Source of the DNA: Oscillospiraceae bacterium
GTDB lineage: Bacteria; Bacillota; Clostridia; Oscillospirales; Oscillospiraceae
Direction: 5' to 3'
Assembly (NCBI GenBank): GCA_020025175.1
Contig: JAHHSM010000012.1
Location: 1-31,515, forward strand
DNA length: 31,515 nt
Part shown: piece by piece, positions 27,007 to 31,515 of the stretch
Layout of the letters: each line of letters opens with the position of its first letter
How positions within the stretch are numbered: position 1 is the first letter of the stretch
The notes under the pieces: model-generated
What the model saw: only the letters and a program-made list of their open reading frames with translations
Told to the model about the DNA's origin: nothing
Database searches by the model: none
Position numbers and translations under genes: made by a program

Positions 27007-28128
27007 TCAGTACAGGAGATTCTGCTCTGTTTTAGGATCAAACAGATGAATCAGATCGGCGGGGAGGGAGAAATGAATCTGCGTGCCATAGGGAATGCTG
27101 GAGCGATGTTCGGCAGGCAGCTTTGTGGTGGGAATACGCAAAACGATATCCTTGCCGGATGCATTCACATGCAGATAGATTTCAGAACCCATCATTTCAG
27201 ATACATCCACAACGGCGTCCAGAAGATCTTCGCCGCTTTCGGCAGAAAAATGAATGTGCTCAGGACGGATGCCGACAATCACGTCGGATACAGAGGTATT
27301 TTTCGCTGTGAGCTGTTTCTGCATGGCATCAGTCAGCATCACTTTTTTGCCGTTCACAGAGAGAGTGTAGCCTGTATCTGTTTTATCAAGTTTTGCATTG
27401 AAGAAATTCATCTGCGGCATGCCAATGAAACCGGCAACAAACAGGTTGGCAGGGCGATCAAATACCTCCTGGGGTGTGCCAATCTGCTGAATATAGCCAT
27501 CCTTCATAATGACAATACGATCGCCGAGGGTCATGGCTTCCGTTTGGTCATGAGTGACATAAATAAAGGTGGTATTCAGTTGCTGGCGCAGTTTGATGAT
27601 CTCTGCCCGCATCTGGTTGCGCAGTTTTGCATCCAAATTGGAGAGCGGTTCATCCATCAGCAGAACCTTCGGTTCACGCACGATTGCGCGACCGATGGCG
27701 ACACGCTGCCGCTGGCCACCGGACAGTGCCTTGGGCTTGCGCTCAAGATACTCTGTAATATCAAGAATGGCTGCGGCTTCGCGCACACGGCGGTCTGCTT
27801 CCTCTTTTGGCATTTTGCGGATCTTCAGGGGAAAGGCCATGTTTTCATATACAGACATATGGGGATAAAGCGCATAGGACTGGAACACCATTGCGATATC
27901 GCGATCTTTGGGTTCTGCATCATTCATGCGCGTATCACCAATCAGCAGATCACCCTCGGAAATTTCCTCCAGACCTGCAATCATCCGCAGTGTTGTGGAT
28001 TTTCCGCAGCCGGAGGGACCGACTAGAACGACAAATTCTTTGTCGGCGATTTCAAGGTTAAAGTCATGGACTGCGGTAACATTATTATCATAAATTTTCT
28101 TAACACCCTTAAGAGATACAGTTGCCAT
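27007..28128 (-). CDS. msmK: Sugar ABC transporter ATPase (MsmK/UgpC/MalK-type)
   Basis: The 373-residue ATPase energises CUT1 importers. It has Walker A GPSGCGKST (37-45), Q-loop VFQSYALYPH, signature LSGGQRQR (135-142), Walker B LLMDEP (156-161), and a C-terminal TOBE/regulatory domain (about 240-373). It is the only such ATPase in the window and probably serves the importer at 17614-20963 among others. MATVSLKGVK is the conserved start, and length fits only with the ATG at 28128, yet no ribosome binding site lies directly before it. A perfect AAAAGGAGG is found 117 bases further upstream, beyond three stem-loops. The frame stays open upstream, but that extension has no family support. Confidence 0.93.
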   Translation of the reverse strand: MATVSLKGVKKIYDNNVTAVHDFNLEIADKEFVVLVGPSGCGKSTTLRMIAGLEEISEGDLLIGDTRMNDAEPKDRDIAMVFQSYALYPHMSVYENMAFPLKIRKMPKEEADRRVREAAAILDITEYLERKPKALSGGQRQRVAIGRAIVREPKVLLMDEPLSNLDAKLRNQMRAEIIKLRQQLNTTFIYVTHDQTEAMTLGDRIVIMKDGYIQQIGTPQEVFDRPANLFVAGFIGMPQMNFFNAKLDKTDTGYTLSVNGKKVMLTDAMQKQLTAKNTSVSDVIVGIRPEHIHFSAESGEDLLDAVVDVSEMMGSEIYLHVNASGKDIVLRIPTTKLPAEHRSSIPYGTQIHFSLPADLIHLFDPKTEQNLLY

Positions 28129-28361
28129 ATTTTTGAACCGTAAGAACCCAGCCTCCGCAAAGGTTCCTTTGCCCATGGAGAGCAAAACCCCATGGACGTT
28201 ACGACAGGTCTCCACACTGCCGCACCGCCGGTCGGCGGATATGTTCCTCCTTTTGTCAATGCCGAAAACTATTGGAATGGAGTAGTTTCCGATTTTGCAG
28301 ATTGAGATCCCTGAATGAGGGAATTGAGCACAGCTCAACTGAGGGATATACTTATATTAAA
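28129..28361 (-). promoter_or_regulatory. Highly structured msmK leader RNA
   Basis: Five stem-loops can be drawn in this 230-base leader (plus-strand coordinates). Before the Shine-Dalgarno: ATCCCT/AGGGAT (28307-28312, 28342-28347) enclosing TTGAGC/GCTCAA (28324-28329, 28333-28338), and CGAAAACTA/TAGTTTCCG (28263-28271, 28283-28291). The Shine-Dalgarno AAAAGGAGG is at 28246-28254. After it: CCGCC/GGCGG (28225-28238), CCATGG/CCATGG (28173-28195) and GCAAAGG/CCTTTGC (28157-28172). The stems between the Shine-Dalgarno and the ATG suggest a cis-regulatory RNA or an inserted element. RNA motifs named malK have been described before such ATPase genes; whether this is one is untested. Confidence 0.6.
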
Positions 28362-28390
28362 AGATTACAAAAATATGCAGGTGTTGTCAA
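28362..28390 (-). promoter_or_regulatory. msmK promoter
   Basis: On the minus strand, perfect -35 TTGACA (28385-28390), a 17-base spacer and a weak -10 TAATCT (28362-28367), just past the nagB stop. I see no terminator between nagB and this promoter, so read-through from nagB is also possible. Confidence 0.55.
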
Positions 28391-28422
28391 TGGGTGATCG
28401 GAAAATGAATGGAGAGGACCTG

Positions 28423-29148
28423 TTACAGAAGAGACAGGGCATCCTCATCAGCAACCAAAGTGAAGTCCGGATGATATTGCAGGATAGATGCAGGCATATG
28501 GGGAGTGATGGGGCCGAAGAATGCAGCTTTCACAGCCTCAGCCTTGTTTTTGCCGCTGGCAACCATTACAACACGTTTTGCCTGCAGGATATCACGAACA
28601 CCCATGGTACGAGCATGGGTAGGCACTTCGTCGATGCTGGAGAAGAAACGCTTGTTGGCATCACGGGTGCTCTCGGTTAGTTCAATTTGCTGTGTGCCGC
28701 AGGAGAAGTGATCATCGGGCTCGTTAAAGCCGATGTGGCCGTTGACGCCCAGACCCAAAAGCTGCAAATCAACACCGCCCAAATCTGCAATGACCTGATC
28801 GTAACGTGCGCATTCTGCGGCACCATCAGCGTTCATGCCATCGGGGATGTTGGTTTTAGCAGGGTCGATATTGACATGATCAAACAGATTATCACGCATA
28901 AAATATGCATAGCTTTGATCGTGCTCCTTATTCAAACCGACGTATTCATCAAGATTCACTGTGCGGACCTGAGAAAAGTCGAGAACACCCTGCTCATACC
29001 ACTCAATCAGCTGTTTGTATGCACCCACAGGGGAAGAACCGGTTGCCAGACCCAGAACACTGTTGGGCTTGAGGAGAACCTGTGCGGAAATCAGGTTTGC
29101 GGCAGCATGGCTCATTTCTTCATAGTTTTTGGTACGAATAATTCTCAT
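28423..29148 (-). CDS. nagB: Glucosamine-6-phosphate deaminase
   Basis: This enzyme converts glucosamine-6-phosphate to fructose-6-phosphate and ammonia, the last step that brings amino sugars into glycolysis. The 241-residue length is typical of the short Gram-positive NagB. The active site is intact: phosphate loop GLATGSSPVG (33-42), Asp67 (NLDEY), and NGHIGFNEP with His138 and Glu143. AGGAGG ten bases before the ATG supports the start. NagA (deacetylase) and a GlcNAc 6-kinase are not in the window, so it does not by itself connect to the NahK route. It is directly upstream of msmK. Confidence 0.95.
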   Translation of the reverse strand: MRIIRTKNYEEMSHAAANLISAQVLLKPNSVLGLATGSSPVGAYKQLIEWYEQGVLDFSQVRTVNLDEYVGLNKEHDQSYAYFMRDNLFDHVNIDPAKTNIPDGMNADGAAECARYDQVIADLGGVDLQLLGLGVNGHIGFNEPDDHFSCGTQQIELTESTRDANKRFFSSIDEVPTHARTMGVRDILQAKRVVMVASGKNKAEAVKAAFFGPITPHMPASILQYHPDFTLVADEDALSLL

Positions 29149-29436
29149 AATAAAAACGCCTCCTACGCGTTAAAAGTTTGCGGACACTTCAAATATCTTG
29201 TTCATAAAAAATTCATAATTTTCCAATAAAACCATAAAAATAGCTGGAAATAAGGAAAATAAATGCTTGAATTACCCGAAAAAGATAACAGTATTTTATC
29301 ACGCCCAGACCAAATTGTCATCATGGAATTTACAAAGAAATAGTAAAAATTCAGGGGTCGTGAGCACCTGATATTTATATATTATACCAAAATTTTATTG
29401 TGAGAATTCCGATTGAAAATAATTTTTGCCGTTCGA

Positions 29437-29474
29437 ATGATTAACCTATGTCATAAATGGCATAGGTTAATCAT
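29437..29474. repeat. 38-base near-perfect palindrome
   Basis: Arms ATGATTAACCTATGTCAT (29437-29454) and ATGGCATAGGTTAATCAT (29457-29474) pair over 18 positions with one T-G mismatch/wobble and a two-base centre. No T run follows on either strand, so it is not a normal terminator. It could be an operator for a dimeric regulator, an RNA duplex or a small mobile-element remnant. Confidence 0.75.
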
Positions 29475-29610
29475 GAAACGGGCTGAGTAAACAGTATGAA
29501 AGATGGTACGATGGATGCCACGTCCGCGAAAATGCCGTAAGCATCAATGCAGCGTATAGATCATGAACGAGGTGGAGGACGTTATGAGAATGGCTGCAGC
29601 GTTTTAAAGG

Positions 29611-29648
29611 AATATGCTCCCGTTTTCAGCGAAAACGGGAGCATATTT
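29611..29648 (-). terminator. Stem-loop downstream of the trigger-factor-like gene
   Basis: AATATGCTCCCGTTTTC (29611-29627) and GAAAACGGGAGCATATT (29631-29647) form a perfect 17-bp stem with an AGC loop, 30 bases past the stop. The tail on the minus strand (CCTTTAAAAC) is poor in T, so termination is plausible but not certain. Confidence 0.6.
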
Positions 29649-29677
29649 ATAGAGTGCTATTTCTGCTGTATACAGTT

Positions 29678-30586
29678 TTATGCGGTGGGCATTTTGTCCT
29701 GTGTGCCGATGCGCGTACCGATCCAGTCAGCAGCCTTGGAAATGGCAATATCCTGACGGATTTTCCACTCTTCGCGCTGGGCCAACAAATTTCTAAGCTG
29801 CTCTACAGGGATCATATACATCTGACTCAGCCGATTGAGTTCCGCGGTATATTCTTCTTCAGTGGCGGTCAGCCCTTCGGCACGTGCAATGGCAAAAAGT
29901 GTTAAACGTGAGCGAAGCTGCGCTTTGGCCGCTTTTGCAAAGTCGTTTAAAAGCGCCTCTTTTGAGGTGTGGCATTCTTCAAAATAATCCTCAATGGATT
30001 TTTGATCTGCCTGCAGCCGCTGTTCCAGCGTCCGTGCCATTTGCATTGCCCGCTCGTTGATCATCGTATCGGGAATTTCAATGCTGCTCTTTTGCGCGAT
30101 TTGTTCTACCAATGCTGCCTGAAGCAGATAGTGCCGGGTGGCATCCTGTTCTTCTTTGGGAACATCGGCAACGGTTTGGGTGATTTCTGCCAGATCGGCA
30201 TCTGTTACCACGGCAGAATGATAGTCTCCCAGCCTGATTTCCGGTTCGATTTGAACACGAGCGGAAAAAATGAGATCTTTTTCAGGTTCATTCTGCTCAA
30301 TTTTTACCGTGGGAGTATAGTAAATTTCCTGTGGATATTCAGAGGCGGCTTTGCAGTAAGCGTCTGTAACAACTTTTTCTAAAGCGGGAGCGGAAAAAAC
30401 GGTTTTGCCGTAATGAGATTCAATGAGCTGACGACTCGCCTTGCCTTTGCGCATACCGGGCACAGAAAACTGATCTTTACTTGACTGATAGAGTGTATCG
30501 ACAGCGGCGCTGAGCTGTGCGAAAGGAATTGTAAAATGAAAACACAGATGATTGGGGTCGATATGTTCTACTGTGTAGTTTTTCAT
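29678..30586 (-). CDS. Trigger-factor-like chaperone lacking the PPIase domain
   Basis: The 302-residue protein compares with about 430 for normal trigger factor, the ribosome-bound chaperone. Residues 1-125 match the ribosome-binding N domain, ending IEPEIRLGDY. The docking loop reads VPGMRKGKASR (42-52) instead of GFRxGxxPR, so Phe and Pro are changed. After a linker (127-150) the sequence goes straight to the substrate-binding C domain: LVEQIAQKSSIEIPDTMI (158-175), then LTATEEEYTAELNRLSQMY. The FKBP-type PPIase domain is missing. GGAGG eight bases before the ATG at 30586 fixes the start; the GTG at 30595 lies inside it. It follows the Crp/Fnr gene by 18 bases. Whether a full-length tig exists elsewhere is unknown. 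Confidence 0.82.
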   Translation of the reverse strand: MKNYTVEHIDPNHLCFHFTIPFAQLSAAVDTLYQSSKDQFSVPGMRKGKASRQLIESHYGKTVFSAPALEKVVTDAYCKAASEYPQEIYYTPTVKIEQNEPEKDLIFSARVQIEPEIRLGDYHSAVVTDADLAEITQTVADVPKEEQDATRHYLLQAALVEQIAQKSSIEIPDTMINERAMQMARTLEQRLQADQKSIEDYFEECHTSKEALLNDFAKAAKAQLRSRLTLFAIARAEGLTATEEEYTAELNRLSQMYMIPVEQLRNLLAQREEWKIRQDIAISKAADWIGTRIGTQDKMPTA

Positions 30587-30604
30587 GATGTCCACCTCCG
30601 AATA

Positions 30605-31261
30605 TTACTGCGTATTGTGGATAAAGTGGCTGACCGGGCGTGCAATTTCTTCAAGTACTGCCCTGTTTTGGAGGCAGATAAGGTTCTCTTCCGGATAAGT
30701 CAATAGCCCTTCTTTGGTAAAGATATCCAGCAGGTTATACAAATTGCGGCGGCTGATGTCCAGACATTCGCAGATGCCGCGGATACCGCTGAATCGGCAG
30801 ACGTTATCCTTTGCATTTTCAATCAAATAGAAGGCAAACTGCTGACGCTGGGTAAACATCTTCCGCATGAGATCTTTTTTATACATTTCATAAAGTCGCG
30901 CATTTGTTTTCATAAAAAAGTGGCGGCTGAATGCAGGTGTTTCCATTAAGTAATCAAAGGCTGCTTTTGGAATGCAAATCAGCGTGCTTGCGACCACAGT
31001 TAAACTGTCACAATAAAGGTTTTGTTTCCAGTAATTGCTGAGATGACCGACATAGTTGTCTTCAGAGATCATATCAACCAGAATGCGCTTTCCGTTGGCA
31101 GAGGTGGTTTCAACTTTGACTTTACCACTGATCAGATACCAGATGTCCTCAGTGCCCCAAGAGGCACAGGTAATATATTTATTACGGTTAAAATGGCGAA
31201 GCTGGCAAAGCTCTGGATAGTTTTTGATCAGAGGATAAATGGTGGTATCTTCAAGTAACAT
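30605..31261 (-). CDS. Crp/Fnr-family transcription regulator
   Basis: The 218-residue protein has a cupin-like cNMP-binding sensor (about 20-120; WYLISGKVKVETTSANGKRI, then VDMISEDNYVGHLSNYW), a long dimer helix, and a C-terminal winged helix-turn-helix (about 165-195; GIRGICECLDISRRNLYNLL). The cAMP-contact motif RExxGE..R is not evident, and Cys residues are frequent but show no clear FeS pattern, so the effector is unknown. The overall look is of YeiL/Clostridial Crp-type regulators. GGAGG seven bases before the ATG at 31261 fixes the start. It heads a two-gene operon with the trigger-factor-like gene. Confidence 0.88.
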   Translation of the reverse strand: MLLEDTTIYPLIKNYPELCQLRHFNRNKYITCASWGTEDIWYLISGKVKVETTSANGKRILVDMISEDNYVGHLSNYWKQNLYCDSLTVVASTLICIPKAAFDYLMETPAFSRHFFMKTNARLYEMYKKDLMRKMFTQRQQFAFYLIENAKDNVCRFSGIRGICECLDISRRNLYNLLDIFTKEGLLTYPEENLICLQNRAVLEEIARPVSHFIHNTQ

Positions 31262-31461
31262 ATGGCTTCCTCCAAATTTCTGGTACCGCACAAAATAGTT
31301 TGTGGCGTTTCGGTCTGTTTAAATCGTATGCACAAACATACTTCATAATGACGATTTTGTAAACTGGAGTGCTGCGTGTACACGGCACTATACGGGAGTG
31401 TTTTTACCTGAAAAAGCTGCAGTGATGAACAACTACTACCTATCTTATAAAATTTTTATTT
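31262..31461 (-). promoter_or_regulatory. Long leader of the regulator operon
   Basis: The leader is about 195 bases. It contains an AGTGC/GCACT stem around a CGTGTACACG palindrome (near 31370-31390) and GTATG/CATAC repeats with a CACAAA centre (near 31328-31345). The roles are unknown. Confidence 0.35.
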
Positions 31462-31498
31462 ATTATAGTTATTTTTGTCATTTATTTCAAGTATACTT
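31462..31498 (-). promoter_or_regulatory. Promoter of the Crp/trigger-factor-like operon
   Basis: On the minus strand, -35 TTGAAA (31485-31490), a 17-base spacer and perfect -10 TATAAT (31462-31467). The palindrome AAGTATACTT (31489-31498) touches the upstream edge of the -35 and could be an operator, possibly for autoregulation. Confidence 0.72.
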
Positions 31499-31515
31499 TG
31501 CACACAATAATATAT

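Larger units (their letters stand above)
29149..29677. other. 530-base gene-free region with two strong inverted repeats
   Basis: No convincing gene is present. On the minus strand, ATGACA, 17 bases, then TGA-TAAAAT (near 29290-29325) is a fair nagB promoter. The segment 29475-29610 has several short plus-strand frames. One is a seven-codon MRMAAAF frame (29584-29607) with GGAGG five bases before it, followed directly by the stem-loop at 29611. None is a confident gene. The 38-base palindrome and that stem-loop are listed separately. Confidence 0.5.

Noticed and set aside
28129..28338. N-terminal extension of MsmK through the leader
   Set aside because: The frame is open, but the extra 70 residues lack family similarity, the usual length fits the ATG at 28128, and the segment is better explained as structured RNA.
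1..31515. CRISPR array, tRNA, rRNA or insertion sequence
   Set aside because: No regularly spaced direct repeats, no cloverleaf or rRNA signature, and no transposase-like protein were seen on either strand.

Overview
The window reads as chromosomal DNA of a Gram-positive gut Clostridia species, probably Oscillospirales/Ruminococcaceae. This is inferred from the AGGAGG-type ribosome binding sites, TTGACA/TATAAT promoters, a LexA with the DinR-like layout, a clostridial-type single-chain PurL, a class II (Firmicutes) GalT, and mucin/milk-sugar salvage genes. I see no rRNA, tRNA, CRISPR array, transposase or prophage gene.

Left part (1-14000), housekeeping. lexA (+) converges on a minus-strand block transcribed secA > pgeF/ylmD-like > family 5 solute-binding lipoprotein > purL. 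Two of its junctions overlap, which suggests translational coupling. Upstream of secA, with its own terminator, lies a 1348-residue protein that joins complete carbamoyl-phosphate synthase large subunit (CarB) to complete diaminopimelate epimerase (DapF). Both catalytic cysteines of DapF are present.

Middle part (14450-29150), a galacto-N-biose/lacto-N-biose (GNB/LNB) salvage locus in several transcription units. Left to right: nahK-like N-acetylhexosamine 1-kinase (+); galT (-); a sugar ABC transporter (binding lipoprotein, two permeases), a 70-residue membrane protein and a GH112 beta-1,3-galactosyl-N-acetylhexosamine phosphorylase (+); an orphan Imm33/DUF2185 protein (+); then a sugar nucleotidyltransferase, galE, msmK/ugpC-type transporter ATPase and nagB (-). 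Proposed flow: the disaccharide is imported and phosphorolysed to Gal-1-P plus GlcNAc/GalNAc. GalT and GalE feed Gal-1-P into glycolysis. NahK makes HexNAc-1-P, which the nucleotidyltransferase and a GalE with a cysteine gatekeeper could turn into UDP-GlcNAc. No glycosidase is present, so the cell would scavenge disaccharide released elsewhere.

Right part (29150-31515). A 530-base gene-free stretch holds a 38-base near-perfect palindrome and a second strong stem-loop. Beyond it is a two-gene minus-strand operon: a Crp/Fnr-family regulator followed by a trigger-factor-like chaperone that lacks the PPIase domain.

Most worth a second look are the CarB-DapF fusion, the highly structured leader of msmK that separates a perfect Shine-Dalgarno from the start codon by about 117 bases, the PPIase-less trigger factor, and the locus-wide GNB/LNB logic including the GalE Cys300 gatekeeper.
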